Shown in pieces: positions 1 to 10,975 of a stretch of DNA of 64,000 bases. The notes below the pieces were generated by a model that saw only the letters and a program-made list of their open reading frames with translations, was not told the origin of the DNA and searched no databases. Origin of the DNA: Brachypodium distachyon (taxonomy: Eukaryota; Streptophyta; Magnoliopsida; Poales; Poaceae); assembly GCF_000005505.3 (NCBI RefSeq), contig NC_016133.3, positions 48,449,237 through 48,513,236 on the forward strand, in the 5' to 3' direction. The stretch's first letter is position 1; each line of letters begins with the position of its first letter. The translations under genes were made by a program, and so were the position numbers.

Positions 1-600
1 TGCATAACCAAATTGCCCAAGATAAAGCAGCAGGCCCAAACATGAGAAGTGCCCTCAATCCTTTATTGACCCTCCGCAATCAAGACCCAAACATGTGAGT
101 AACATCACGAGGGGTAAAAAGATTAGAAGAGTATTTGGACCATTGACCACACAAAGCGAGAGACACGACACCGGAAAAAAAAACTGTGTAATAGTCTCAT
201 CTTCATGACAGAAGCTACACTTCGAACTACCCTTCCAATTCCGTTTTAGCAGGTTGTCTTTAGTTAAAATGACCCCCCGCCGTAAGAATCAAAGGAAAGT
301 TTTTATCTTTAGAGGAATATTTAATTTCTATGGCCCGTATTGGCAATCGGGACATCAAAATGAACCAAAATCTGCTACATTGATTTGATCGAAAGCACGC
401 CGCTGATATGTAGACTCCATCAGAACTCGTCTCGCTTCGGGGATAGGTTTGCATTAATAACGCGATTAAGGAGCTCAGTCCAAGCGACCAATTTGGGTCC
501 AACAAGGCTACATCTGAAAAACACATTCGGGGTGAAGGAAGCGAGATCCGGAGCCAAAGTGTCACACTTGTTACGCACAATGAGAAATATGGAAGGATAT
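1..600 (-). mobile_element. LINE (non-LTR retrotransposon) ORF2 fragment, zf-RVT region
   Basis: Read on the minus strand, the sequence gives a decayed C-terminal part of a plant LINE reverse transcriptase: a segment with FRCSLVGPKLVAW, then a DEFxWSLH motif, then KDNLLKRNWKG followed by CSFCHEDETITQFFFRC. This is the zinc-binding (zf-RVT) layout seen downstream of the RT domain in many grass retroelements. The reading frame shifts and stops several times (for example near 380-420), so no protein is made. The RT catalytic core would lie upstream on the minus strand and is not visible between 600 and 800. The low-coordinate end is cut by the window edge. Confidence 0.75.
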
Positions 601-1892
601 TGCTCTCGGAGGGGACGACCCCTGAGGCCCCGAGTCAAGAATCCTTCTAGAATCTCACTTGATAGCAGCTGCTTCCTTGGAGCAGAAATTCCATGGAAAC
701 TTTGTTTACATTTATGTTTATGCACAAAAGTACAAATCCACATCATGTGATGCATGCTCCAAATTTCATTGAACCAAAGTTCAAGCATTGATGTTGAAAC
801 TAGCTCTTACAAAACGGTAACATATGCCACTCGGGGTGGATTCTAAAAAGGTACGAATATGAAAAACACAAGAATGGGATAAGAAAGCATATGCAAAATG
901 GATAATTAGCAATCATAAAAATAAGATTTAACATGGATAGTTCGATTCACTAAAAGAGGAAAATGACAGGAGCCATGACAAGCTCAATCAAACTAATTAA
1001 CATCAAAACACGTGGAGAAGACTTTCGTCTCGTTTTTCATCCACAGAAAATTCAAAAAAGGGATCGGATTAGATTGTTAAATCCATGCATTTTTCCTCTG
1101 AGGGTCTCTTTGATTGAAGGAATTTCGATGGATATTTTGTAGAATTCTAGCATATATGAATTTCTATAAGAGGTCTTTGGTTCATAAGAATTGATCCTCT
1201 AAATTTTTTGTGGATTGCATTGCTACGTCTTAATTCCATAGGAATTCTAGCAGTAGTAGATTAGACCCCTTGGAAAAGTCTCTTTAAATCTAGGATATAT
1301 CCCACTCGATTTTGACAGATTCGAAAAATGGAACTGTTGTTAAGTCTCATCTTCCAAAAATGCCACTTCATTGGGTTGAAAGATGCCACTGCAATGACAT
1401 TCTAAGGATGAGATTTGAAAAGACGTTTTTTTTTAATTCGCCAAGATTGTGGTACCATATGTTCCCCGTGTTCGTAATGTAAGAAGTCCTAACTTTATTC
1501 TAAGTCGAACTTTTTAAAATTTGAACAAGCTTTTTTTTTACGTAGGAGAGGCCCCGACAATACTTGTATTAATTAGCCACAAAAGTTACAGAGTTATGTA
1601 TTTACAAAAGCTAGGAACAAAGACTATGGTAGGTCAGCAAGCCAACTAAAATCTAAAATCATCTGAGATTCTAAATTAGTTTTATTAAATCAACCATGAA
1701 TATTTATTTTCATACCATACATATTTGATATTCTAGATGTTGATATATTTTTTATAAAGTTGGTCAAACTTTAATTTAACTTAAGACGAACTCAGAATTT
1801 CTTACATTTAGAAACGAACAGAGTATCAAGTTAAACTCTTAAATCTATGACAACTAAGGCATACATCCATCTGTATGCAAAAAGAAAAATAT
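601..1892. other. Gene-free stretch with MITE remnants
   Basis: No supportable gene. About 1096-1330 is an AT-rich block beginning GGGTCTCTTTGATT; a related reverse-complement piece lies near 12330-12405, so it is a dispersed repeat. About 1480-1832 resembles the 254-bp Stowaway at 37168-37421 (similar AGTTGGTCAAA stretch near its right part), but it lacks a clean left end and seems interrupted by unrelated sequence. Confidence 0.4.
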
Positions 1893-2002
1893 TTCTCTGA
1901 CTCTAAATTCTTGACTCAAATTTGTCTAAATATGGATGTATCTATTCTTAAAAAGTGTCTAGATACATTCATATTTCGACAACAATTTAGGATCGGAGGG
2001 AG
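1893..2002. mobile_element. Stowaway-like MITE, left end degraded
   Basis: The right terminus GGATCGGAGGGAG followed by TA is intact. The interior carries the ATGGATGTATCTAT and GTCTAGATACAT segments shared with complete copies at 26076-26188 and 26414-26526. The left terminus is eroded. No coding capacity. Confidence 0.6.
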
Positions 2003-2499
2003 TATTGTTTACTCTGTGTGCAACCAAACAATTTATGCTGGTAATTCCTATTTTCTTTTCCCGTAGGATTTGACATTTCATGAAATGGAGATTAAAGGAA
2101 TTTTTGTTTTATTTTTGCATGTAGACTTCATGATGTCTACGTGCAAGTGGCCACTGCACCTTCATCATTCAGTTCAGCGGGACCACGTGCTGGGTTCTGG
2201 CCTTGGCCTTCTGGGCCTTGCCCCAGCATTCCATTTCCAAATTTCCGGACCGTCTTCACACTGCACCCAACACGCCACAACGAGAAACCATGGCATAGCC
2301 CAAAGATGAGGCAGGGCCGCGGGGCCACCCGCTTATCGCCACTGCATAGTTGGCCCCACCGGTTAGCTTCCTATGACATGTAGGCCTCCCCGGAGGTAGC
2401 TACCAGCGGGGAAACGCGACAGACTGGGTACCGGAGCGAAACGTGTCGAACTCCCAGTGGATAGACAGCGGCTAAGGCGTCGGCGGCGGCTACCCTTTT

Positions 2500-2505
2500 T
2501 ATAAG
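2500..2505 (+). promoter_or_regulatory. Probable TATA box of GID2
   Basis: TATAAG follows a CCCTTTT tract and a GC-rich flank, about 400 bp before the GID2 start codon. A GT donor-like site near 2600 and AG acceptors near 2830-2850 suggest an intron in the 5' leader, which would account for the distance. Confidence 0.45.
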
Positions 2506-2906
2506 GCTGGCCGGAGCTCGGCGACGAGAAGGGAGAACGGAAAGAGAAATACTCCCGTCCCTCGATTCGAACGCGAGAGCACGGGCTAGGGCCAAAGCGC
2601 AGGTATAACTACTTCTCTACGATTCCTCCCAAATTATTATTCTTGGATCTCGTCGATTCGTCCATACTTTTGTTTTGGGGGTCTTATTTTTGTTTCGGGG
2701 AGCTAAATCGGGGTGAATATGAGCTGGTTTGTAGTGTGGGTTTGGTGGAATTTGGGGATTTTCTAGAGTTGATTGCGTATTTGCGTGGGATAATTCTGGC
2801 GAAGATTGATAAAGCTGTCGTGTCTACAGGTGATCGATCGTTTGCGCGCAGGCAGCAGCAGCTGGTTCAGATTCTAATCAAGAAGCGAGGGCTCGATTTC
2901 TCCGCA

Positions 2907-3560
2907 ATGAAGTGCCGTTCTGATTCCTCGGGGGGTGATGATCCCTGGGCTCCTCGTCCTCCTGCTCCCCCCGCTGCTGGCGATGGCAGCTCTAACGAGC
3001 CAACCAAGAAGCAGCGAACGGACCGGCCCTCAAGCTCAGCCCAGGCTGGTGCATCGTCCTCTTCCCAGGCTGAACCACCACAGCAGCAGCAGCTGACGCC
3101 AGATGCAAGAGAGGATGGTGAGCCACCAAGGGTGCCGGATCTTGGGGATGACTTGATGTTCGAGGTGCTGCGGCGGGCAGAGGCGCGGACACTGGCCGCT
3201 TCGGCGTGCGTGAGCCGGGGATTACGGCAGCTGGCGCAAGACGAGCGGCTGTGGGAGGCAGCTTGTGTACGGGAGTGGGCGAACCTTGGCTTCTCTGAGC
3301 AGCAGCTCCGTCGAGTCGTGCTCTCTCTCGGTGGCTTCCGTCGTCTGCACGCAGTCCACATTCGCCCCCTCCAGCGGCGTGGTGCTGGTGTACCCAGACA
3401 GGGAAGGCGGCAGTTGCCGGTGAGGTTGGGCCGGGACCAGGTTCAGCTCTCTCTGTCTCTGTTCTCGATTGGGTTCTTTCAGAGCATGCCTAATGCTCCT
3501 CTTCCTAAGAAAGACAAGGGTAACGACAGTGATAAGAGCGGAGGTGGGCAGTGCGGGTGA
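2907..3560 (+). CDS. GID2: GID2/SLY1-type F-box protein, gibberellin signalling
   Basis: Intronless 217-residue protein. Ortholog of rice GID2 and Arabidopsis SLEEPY1, the F-box subunit of the SCF E3 ligase that ubiquitinates DELLA repressors once gibberellin-bound GID1 has captured them; it acts in the nucleus. Layout: Ser/Pro/Gln-rich N terminus (1-75), F-box at about 76-125 (PDLGDDLMFEVLRR, then LWEAACVREW), GGF motif (LSLGGFRRLHAVHI) at about 133-146, and C-terminal LSL motif (LSLSLFSIGFF), all family hallmarks; the length is close to rice GID2. The start was placed at MKCRSDSSGG because family members begin this way. The reading frame stays open upstream to 2643, but that part looks like untranslated leader. 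A 14-3-3 gene follows on the same strand, and a GTAAGA donor starts 10 nt after the stop. Confidence 0.92.
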   Translation: MKCRSDSSGGDDPWAPRPPAPPAAGDGSSNEPTKKQRTDRPSSSAQAGASSSSQAEPPQQQQLTPDAREDGEPPRVPDLGDDLMFEVLRRAEARTLAASACVSRGLRQLAQDERLWEAACVREWANLGFSEQQLRRVVLSLGGFRRLHAVHIRPLQRRGAGVPRQGRRQLPVRLGRDQVQLSLSLFSIGFFQSMPNAPLPKKDKGNDSDKSGGGQCG

Positions 3561-4732
3561 TCCAGTTTATGTAAGAAGCTTTCATCTCTCCAACAAAATT
3601 GCTGTCAGTTGCTGTGTGGCCGAGATCTAGATACCTTTACTGCTAGGCTGACAGGAAATGCTAGAGAGTGGAGGGGAGAGACTACAGAAAGATGGTTCAG
3701 TTGATAAGGAACATGGCCGAGATAGAGTGGAAGTGTAAGATTTCAAGTTATCAGATATGTTGTTCTAATAAACTTGTAAGCGATAGGAGGTAGTTTCACT
3801 TGGATTAATGGAATGTGGATAGGTGTATGAATACTGATGGGTTGGCAGTTTAGTTCTGAGCTATGGGACAAGTGGGTGCAATAGCACTTGGAATCTCTTA
3901 ACGTGGAAATAGTACCAAATCTGCGAGCTCTGGATTCTGATATATTTGTTTTCGATAAGCACCTAACTTAACTTGATAAGTAATCAGTCAATAGCAGCAT
4001 GCAGTGTGCCATCTTGCTATGGCATTTGCCAAGTTACCATGGGTTTAGAAGGATTTTGAGATAGCCCTGTTGGCTTTGTTGAGTACTACAGAAAAGAAAA
4101 GCATTTTCCCAGATTAAGCATGGTCTTGTGAAGAATGACTTGAGGTATTGAATAGTGCTGTCAAATTCTAGCTTAATCTTAACTGAAATTTTGATATCTT
4201 GATCTTCCTTACTGTTCTGCTATAGCTGTTTTATCTTTTGTTTAAATGTAGTTTATTGTATCATTTTATCGAGGAATAATTATGTCCGTGAATGAAAGTA
4301 GATAGCAGGTGCTAGTATTTTCGTATATGTTTTATTGGATTAAGTACTTTTAATGTCTGAAGAGGTGTATTAAGAATACTGCGAAGCTTGGGACAATCAA
4401 ACAAAGTAAGCTTATAACTTTCTGTGGGAGTAAGGGTAAATATTTAGCTGGGTGCTATTGCCCTTAGCTAGTATGTTTTCAATTTAAGAATTCATATGGA
4501 GCTTGAGTTGGTCCAGATTCTTATCTAAATTTTAGATTCTGTATGTATTGGGTTTAAATGATTTGAAGTGAGTGACATTGTGGTTGAAGTTTCACGGTAG
4601 TATAAAATGCTTCAATGTTTTGTGTACTTCTGTATGGTCGTAGTGAGATGGTAAATAGCATTTAGCTAACTGAAATTCTCCCAAATACTCCAGATTGACC
4701 TTCGCTGACTATTAGAACCACAGACAGTGGAG
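3561..4732 (+). other. GID2/14-3-3 intergenic space, intron-like
   Basis: No gene here. The plus strand is T-rich and intron-like. GTAAGA at 3571 is a good 5' splice site, and the tract ending CTCCAG at 4693 is a plausible 3' splice site ahead of the 14-3-3 ATG at 4733. An AATAAA at 3767-3772 could be a GID2 polyadenylation signal. No convincing TATA box was seen for the 14-3-3 gene. It may therefore have a first exon upstream, possibly within the GID2 transcript. Confidence 0.5.
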
Positions 4733-5908
4733 ATGGCACAGACTGTGGAGCTTTCCCGTGAGGAGAATGTGTACATGGCTAAGCTTGCAGAACAGGCTGA
4801 GAGGTACGAAGAGATGGTTAAGTTCATGGAGAAGGTAGCTAAGACAGTTGACTCTGAGGAACTCACTGTGGAGGAGCGCAACCTTCTATCTGTTGCATAC
4901 AAGAATGTTATTGGTGCACGCCGTGCCTCGTGGCGCATCATTTCCTCCATTGAGCAGAAGGAAGAGAGTCATGGCAATGATGACCGTGTCACACTCATCA
5001 AGGACTACCGTGGAAAGATTGAGACAGAGCTTACCAAGATTTGTGATGGCATCCTCAAGCTTCTTGATTCCCACCTTGTCCCCTCATCCACTGCTCCAGA
5101 GTCCAAGGTCTTCTACCTGAAGATGAAGGGTGATTACTACAGGTACTGCATCACAATAATGACCAGAATATAATCCCTGCCAAGTTCCGTTTCGTTGCAT
5201 TCTGAAATTGGTTGGTTATATTTGCATTTTTAATAGGTACGTTGCGGAGTTCAAGAGCGGAGCTGAGAGGAAGGATGCTGCTGAGAACACCATGGTGGCA
5301 TACAAAGCTGCTCAGGTGCTCTTCTTGCCTTGAATTTGATGGTCCTAACATTGAATTTACTTGGCAAGGAATCTGTTTTTCTCGTATGATTTGTCCTGTT
5401 TTCTGGTTGAGAATTTTGCTCAGTTCAGTTGATATTAATCTTTCAGGATATTGCACTGGCAGAGTTGGCACCGACTCATCCTATTAGGCTTGGGCTGGCA
5501 CTCAACTTCTCGGTGTTTTATTATGAGATCTTGAACTCTCCTGACCATGCTTGCAATCTAGCCAAACAGGTTTGGTTTCTAGAATTGTCTGTTGTGCTGG
5601 TCTACTATTTTATCAGTACTGTAGCCTTGCTCGATATTTCTTTTGTCAGGCTTTTGATGAGGCCATCTCAGAACTAGACACTCCGAGTGAGGAATCCTAC
5701 AAGGACAGTACTTTGATTATGCAGCTTCTGCGTGATAACCTGACACTCTGGATTTCTGACATCTCGGTAATGTCTTGTCCCAAACATATTTTCACTCGCA
5801 TCCTATTTTCTCTATAGTCATTATAAATTTCAAATTTCATGTGTCCAGGAGGATGCTGCTGAACACATCAAGGAGGCACCCAAGGGAGAATCTGGAGACG
5901 GACAGTAA
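4733..5908 (+). CDS. GF14: 14-3-3 protein (GF14), five coding exons
   Basis: Exons 4733-5142, 5237-5315, 5447-5569, 5650-5766 and 5849-5908, all with GT-AG introns, give a 262-residue protein. 14-3-3 proteins are dimeric adaptors that bind phosphoserine/threonine motifs on clients such as kinases, H+-ATPase and transcription factors, mostly in cytosol and nucleus. Visible signatures: [11 protein letters not shown], the phosphate-binding Lys/Arg/Tyr set ([13 protein letters not shown] helix and RYLAEF-equivalent RYVAEFKSG), [17 protein letters not shown], and [16 protein letters not shown]. The first exon ends inside the Arg codon of DYYR, as in other plant members. Start: ATG of [12 protein letters not shown]; a GTG 6 nt upstream is not used. 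Departures from the usual plant sequence are ISDIS in place of TSDIS after LTLW, and a divergent acidic tail. It lies 1.17 kb downstream of GID2 on the same strand. Confidence 0.95.
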
Positions 5909-7303
5909 CCATGGGCTATATGCCCATAAACTTATATCATAGTGTCCTATCTTCCAGTGGCACTTCAATGTGCTCTGGGTTCACTTTTTTTCGGTAGAGA
6001 TCATCATGTTCTCGTGGTTGTTGGAAATTGGAGGCCCCAGTTTGTGTTGTGACCGGGAACTCTGTTAGTGACCTCACTGCTAGGTGGGGGTTGGTTATCG
6101 GGCTTACCCTAGCCGGGCGCTGGGACCTTGGGGAAGCTTCAAGTTGAAGCTTTTATGTTACTTTGCTTTTTGATTTGTTTCTGTTGCTCTTGGTTGTGTG
6201 AAGTTGTCTTCATATTCATCTATTTTCGTTGTTTGACCGGACTACACAGTGGCGTGAACTACTGAGCTGGGTTGCTCATCGCTGTTACACCTGGTGATTC
6301 CCCTTCCAAAAATGCATGCACCCATATGGTCTAAAAAAAGTTGATGTTACCCGAGCTTCTCTTAGACTTTTCTTTTCTTTTCATTTCAAAATGCATTGTT
6401 TTCAAAATCTGTTTTCACCATTAAGCTTCTTCTGTCAAAAAACTATTTCTATGTTGACTATTTTGACAAATAAAAAAGGGTGTGGTTATTTCTAAATCGT
6501 CCGTTTTTTAAGAAATGAGTCTATATTAGTCGACGTTTCAAGTCCATTGAATTAAGATACGAGGGTCATCCTTATTCTCTCATCTCTCACTTTCTATCGT
6601 TGGATTAAGATCTGATGTTTAACATATCGATTGATCTCTAACTAAAAAACAGGCAACTTATCAATAGCAAAACCGAATAAAAAAAGGTACTACTAGGTTA
6701 CAGTGGCATGGTTATCAGGTATTCAGTATCACTCTGCATCCAGGCAGTGCTTGCATGGCTAACAGAATGGTCTCTTGTTAACATCTCTATACTCCAAACT
6801 TGTACTCCGTATAACATTGAATTGTCTAATAACAAATCATTTATTAACTAGTAAGGTGATAACATTTCAGTGCTAAGCATTAAGCACTATACAACAAGTC
6901 GTAATTAGCATATCCAAGTGAGATCTAATTTTCCTTCGTGAAGACGAATTCAACCGTGAGGATAGATCAGTACTGAGATTAACAGTTTGTAAAAAAAAAT
7001 TAGAAATACTATTTGAGACGAGAAACAGAAATATTTTGCAAAGCACGGTAGAAATGGTTGCGTTCACTCGTTGTACATCTCCTGCACGCCTATATTTCAC
7101 CCGTAACCAAGTGGCGTCCGCCTTTTAACAGAAACCATGAGTTGGTAACGGCCTCCTGCGCATGCACATTCTGATCAGCATGTCTGCATGTGATGATCCT
7201 GCATGCCAGCTCTGCGATCACAGAGACTTAACGAGTCAAAACAAACCTCAGATCGTCTGGATCGACCGATCAAATCGTCCGCCCCGGATCCTGAGCCCAC
7301 ACG
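5909..7303. other. Intergenic; 14-3-3 3' flank and a small MITE
   Basis: The first 400 bases are probably 14-3-3 3' UTR. About 6476-6690 is a MITE-like block with GTGTGGTTATTTCT at one end and AATAGCAAAACCGAAT at the other. The same end sequences recur at 19951-20137 and 54045-54115, so it is a dispersed DNA-transposon family. The rest (6700-7300) has no recognisable gene. Confidence 0.45.
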
Positions 7304-7975
7304 ATGCGTTGCTCCGCCGCGCTAATCTTCTTCCTCCTCGCCGTCTCGAGACTCTGCGTCCTGGCCGTCGTCATCCGTGCCGACGCGGGCGCGAGCGCGA
7401 GCATCCCCGCCCCCGCCCCCGCGCCGGCCCCGGACCCGCTCCTGCCGTGCCTGGAGGAGGTGCTGCCGTGCACGGCGTACCTCAAGTCGGCGAAGCGCCC
7501 CGCCCAGACCTGCTGCACGGCCCTGAGCCGGGCCGCGGGCGCGGGGATGCCGTGCCTTTGCCGGCTGCTGGCCGACCCCGGGATGCTCTTCACCTTCAAC
7601 GTCACCAGGGAGCAGACGCTCAGGCTCCCCTCCCGCTGCGGCCTCCCCGTCGGCTGCCGCTCCAGCGCCACCGGCACCTCCGAGCCAGGTATATATATAT
7701 ATATATATATATGTATGTACGTTTACTCATTAGTCCCTCCCACCGATGCGCATATATGCGCGCGCCTCCAACGCATTTTGATGCTCTCTCTCTCTCTTTC
7801 TCTCGTGTGCATCGCAGTTGTGGAGGCGCCGCCGCCGCCGCCCGCGGTCCCGCCGCCGCGCCGCCGCGTTCCCGATCCGTCGTCCAACGGCGGCGGCCGC
7901 TGCGGGACCGGCGCCCGGCGCGCGATCGTGACGGTGCTTTTGGGCGGACTGGTCTCGATCGCTCTTCTGGGATGA
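7304..7975 (+). CDS. GPI-anchored non-specific lipid-transfer protein (LTPG type), two exons
   Basis: Exons 7304-7688 and 7818-7975 (intron GT-AG, 129 bp, phase 1) encode 180 residues. Signal peptide at about 1-28 (MRCSAALIFFLLAVSRLCVL), then an Ala/Pro-rich linker and an eight-cysteine motif at about 45-122: C-x6-C-x13-CC-x12-CLC-x25-C-x5-C, with Leu between cysteines 5 and 6 as in lipid-transfer proteins. The second exon adds a Pro-rich stalk (VEAPPPPPAVPPP) and a hydrophobic C terminus (AIVTVLLGGLVSIALLG) preceded by small residues, the form expected for a GPI anchor signal. LTPG proteins sit on the outer plasma membrane and help export or bind wall and cuticle lipids; the exact ligand here is unknown. 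The intron holds a (TA)n run and a CT-rich tract before the acceptor. Confidence 0.85.
   Translation: MRCSAALIFFLLAVSRLCVLAVVIRADAGASASIPAPAPAPAPDPLLPCLEEVLPCTAYLKSAKRPAQTCCTALSRAAGAGMPCLCRLLADPGMLFTFNVTREQTLRLPSRCGLPVGCRSSATGTSEPGIYIYIYICMYVYSLVPPTDAHICARLQRILMLSLSLSLVCIAVVEAPPPPPAVPPPRRRVPDPSSNGGGRCGTGARRAIVTVLLGGLVSIALLG
7690..7712. repeat. (TA)n microsatellite in LTPG intron
   Basis: A run of about eleven TA dinucleotides begins at the 5' splice site of the lipid-transfer gene intron. A CTCTCT tract lies near 7784-7803. Both are likely length-polymorphic. Confidence 0.9.
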
Positions 7976-8765
7976 TCTCCCGCCGTACGTACGTGGAAGT
8001 TGCTGTGTGCTCCGCCTCCGGTCGATTCAGCTGTCCTGCTCTTGATCGCATACGAGAGTTGAGTTACGACGCTAGGGAAATGCACTGCCTGTTGTTACGA
8101 TGCATGCATATTCAGACTGCATGTAGACCACCTGTTTCTCAATGCTGCTCCTCCTTCTGTTTACATGTGAAAATGTGACTGGATGAGAATCTGACTGAAC
8201 CGATTGAACGATGAAGATGACCAGTTTTTTCAGTGTATGTTGCTAAGATGCATCCTTATTCAGTTTCACGTAGGACTGGTTTTTAACTCTTCTTAAGACC
8301 AATCTAGTGTTTTTTTTAATTATAATTATTTTACTGGCAACACTTGGGGACATTATAAATCCAAAAAGCACGGTAACACGGAAGATGAAGTCATTCAATA
8401 GAACAGCAAGGCTCTGCCGATTTAGGCTAGCAGCTCACGTTACAAGATGCTACAGAATTTGCAGGGAGCCGAAGGCCCGAAGTTACAGAACATCCCTGGA
8501 AGCCTAAGCCGAAGGCGCCCGAAGTTACAGAACTTCCCTGGAATCTCCCTCATACCGAGGAACTGAGAAACTGATTCAAGCACAGCTTCTAAAGTTAACA
8601 AGTGCTAGCGCTTATATGGTAGACAAGAGCGTAATACATGGAGGTTACAGCAAATTGGTTGTTCATATTTTCATGGAGATCATCCTACATTCAGCATGTT
8701 AGGTGTTCCAACACAGACTACAGAGCATCTAGATTCTAGACTACCTAATAAACCGATTATAGGTT
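7976..8765. other. Convergent 3' flanks of LTPG and dynein light chain genes
   Basis: No gene. The space probably holds both 3' UTRs. A short direct repeat of about 45 bases (GCCGAAGGC..CCGAAGTTACAGAAC) lies at 8467-8550. Confidence 0.4.
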
Positions 8766-10921
8766 TTACCGTAGATGGCCTAATGGCTCAACAGCGGTTC
8801 TGAAGAGAAGAATGTAGACCTTGTCGACAGAGAAGTACAAAAAACCTCCAACAGAGTGAGTGACATAGGAACCAAAGCTCGTCCCAACAATGCAGTGCCA
8901 AGCAGGGCCGTATGCCATGTCGAATTCCTGCGAACAAATGAAAACAATATTACCTAACAAAGTGGTGCTGACAACTGCACAAGATGTTGAGGTAAGCACA
9001 TCAAGATTCTTTTGTGGCACATCCATACACACGAATGTCAACAAGTTAGGATGTTCACAATGATACACACCCATGCCAGTCCTAATGTAGTACTCCCTCC
9101 GATCCATAATAAGTGTCGCTGATTTAGTATCGGAGGGAATCATAAGTGAAATTACAGTAGTACATGCATAGATGAGAAAGCACACATGTTTTACCAAGCA
9201 TCCAATATTGTATACCTATTCAGATCATCATCTAAAAGATACATTCAGATGATCCATTCTAGCTAATGTTATAAATGATGAGGATAAAGCAGTCTAGATT
9301 GATCACATGCTCCCTGATGCTTTGAATCAGATGTCTGGAAGAATAGTTCCAAGGCCATTTTGGGAAATGCTTGTGAAAGAAAAACAACTTGATAAAGTTC
9401 TGACAAAATAAAAGGCATGGTTAGAACAATATGTACCAATGGGAAATTCTACTCAGGAAATGGGGAAGAAACAATTTCATATAACATATGGTCGAAAACA
9501 AAATCGCCATTTACCATAGCTAGCTAACTTATGCTGAAAGTCACATAATTGTACATGAACAATTAATACTTACTACAAGGAAAAAGCTATCTTCTCATAG
9601 GAGGGATTAAGGTAAATTTTCCAATGTTGGACCAAATGCTCATCTCCAACAGAAACAGAAAAATAACAAATAATGACACCACTTTTTCAACATGTTCCTT
9701 TCGATTATTAGCTTGTGCATCCATTCTTGCTAAGTTAGTTCTACTTGACATTCCATGATTGGCTTCCAATCACCGTTTTCCTCTTCTGTTCAGATCATCT
9801 CTTCAACTAGAGTGGAACAATCAACAAACACTCCCAGTTTCCTGCACCCGATCTGCAAGACTGCAACCAGCAGCATTACAAGACCAGGATTATACAGATC
9901 CTGATTTATCACCTGAGCATTGGGTTTCCATGCTTTCTTGGTAGATATTATGTTTGGTTTCTGTCCTAAATCTACCTTGCCAATTTTTTTGTCATGAGAA
10001 AAAAAATCACCCTTGTTTGAACGGCAAGCAATTTTTTGGCATGCCCATCCTCCATTGACCATTTTAGCATTTGTTTTGTTGCCAGAACTGGCCAAGTTAT
10101 GGGCAAACAAAACCTGGTAGGGTAGACTAGGGCTTAAACCAAAAACACCCATGTACCCCATCCATGCCTCCTAATTCTAACCAATTGGCAAATGAGCCAA
10201 ATGTGTAGCACCATCCTCAGACTGTCAGACATCCAAAAAGTGCAACATGAACAACACCCGACCAGCAACATTGGTGCGTTTCTAAGTTCCTAAATCCAGG
10301 CCATACACATAAATCCACTACCTCTGCATCACTGCATTTTCTCTGTATCCACATCCACGACCACGATAACAAACGATCACAATGTGCTCGACACAAGTAC
10401 AATGTGCGAGATGGATGGTATACCTTCTTGAGCGCGAGGGCGAGGCGCTTGCCGTCGACCCGCGGCGTGGCGGCGACGGCGTCGTGGGCGAGCCGGATCG
10501 CGCGCCGCTGCAGGGGCAGCGGCATGTCGGTCGCCCGGACCCGCACCGACACCTTCTTCTCTTCCTTCCCCTTGTCCTTTCCCTTCCCGTCCCCATCTTT
10601 CACTTCCCTCTTCTCCACCACCGCCTTGGCCACCACGAGGCTCCGACTCCTAGGCTCCGGCTCCGGCACCAGTTCCAGCTCCAGCTTCGTCTCGGGCTCC
10701 GGGGGAGGAGTAGGAGGAGGCGGGGCGGGTGCGACATCGAGCTTGGTGCGGCGGATGACGGAGCGCTCCCGCTCCAGTTCCAGCTCCAGCTTGAGCTTGA
10801 GGTCGGGATCCGGCGAAGGAGTAGGGGGAGGGGGAGCGGGCGCGGCGTTGAGCTTGGTGCGGCGGATGAGCGAGCTGAGGTAGCGGCTGCGGCGCTCGAG
10901 CTCCTCGGAAGCCGGATCCAT
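8766..10921 (-). CDS. Dynein light chain (LC8/DLC) with long N-terminal extension, two exons
   Basis: Exon 1 is 10921-10424 and exon 2 is 8927-8766 (GT-AG intron, 1,496 bp), giving 219 residues. The last ~95 residues form an LC8 domain: VRATDMPLPLQRRAI, then KK at the splice, EFDMAYGPAWHCIVG, TSFGSYVTH and an LYFSVDKVYILLF strand. LC8 is a dimeric hub that binds short linear motifs in many partners; flowering plants lack dynein, so here it is a general dimerisation hub. The first ~125 residues are unusual: two tandem copies of an IRRTKL(N/D)xAPAPPPPTP module, each followed by an alternating Lys/Leu/Glu stretch, then a Lys/Glu-rich linker. Start chosen at MDPASEELE (GCCATGG context). An in-frame ATG 54 nt upstream (10975, MLARPAVEAG) is an alternative. 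The intron contains a Stowaway remnant. Confidence 0.88.
9091..9141. mobile_element. Stowaway MITE remnant in dynein light chain intron
   Basis: TACTCCCTCCGATCC at the left and ATCGGAGGGAAT at the right enclose only about 25 bases, so only the two terminal inverted repeats survive. Confidence 0.7.
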
Positions 10922-10975
10922 GGCAGCCGACGACGGCGGAAGCTCACCTGCCTCAACGGCGGGCCGGGCCAGCAT

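Noticed and set aside
2643..2906. In-frame N-terminal extension of GID2 (88 residues)
   Set aside because: The frame is open, but the sequence is hydrophobic and T-rich, unlike GID2 proteins, which begin near MKxRSDSS; it is best read as leader with an intron.
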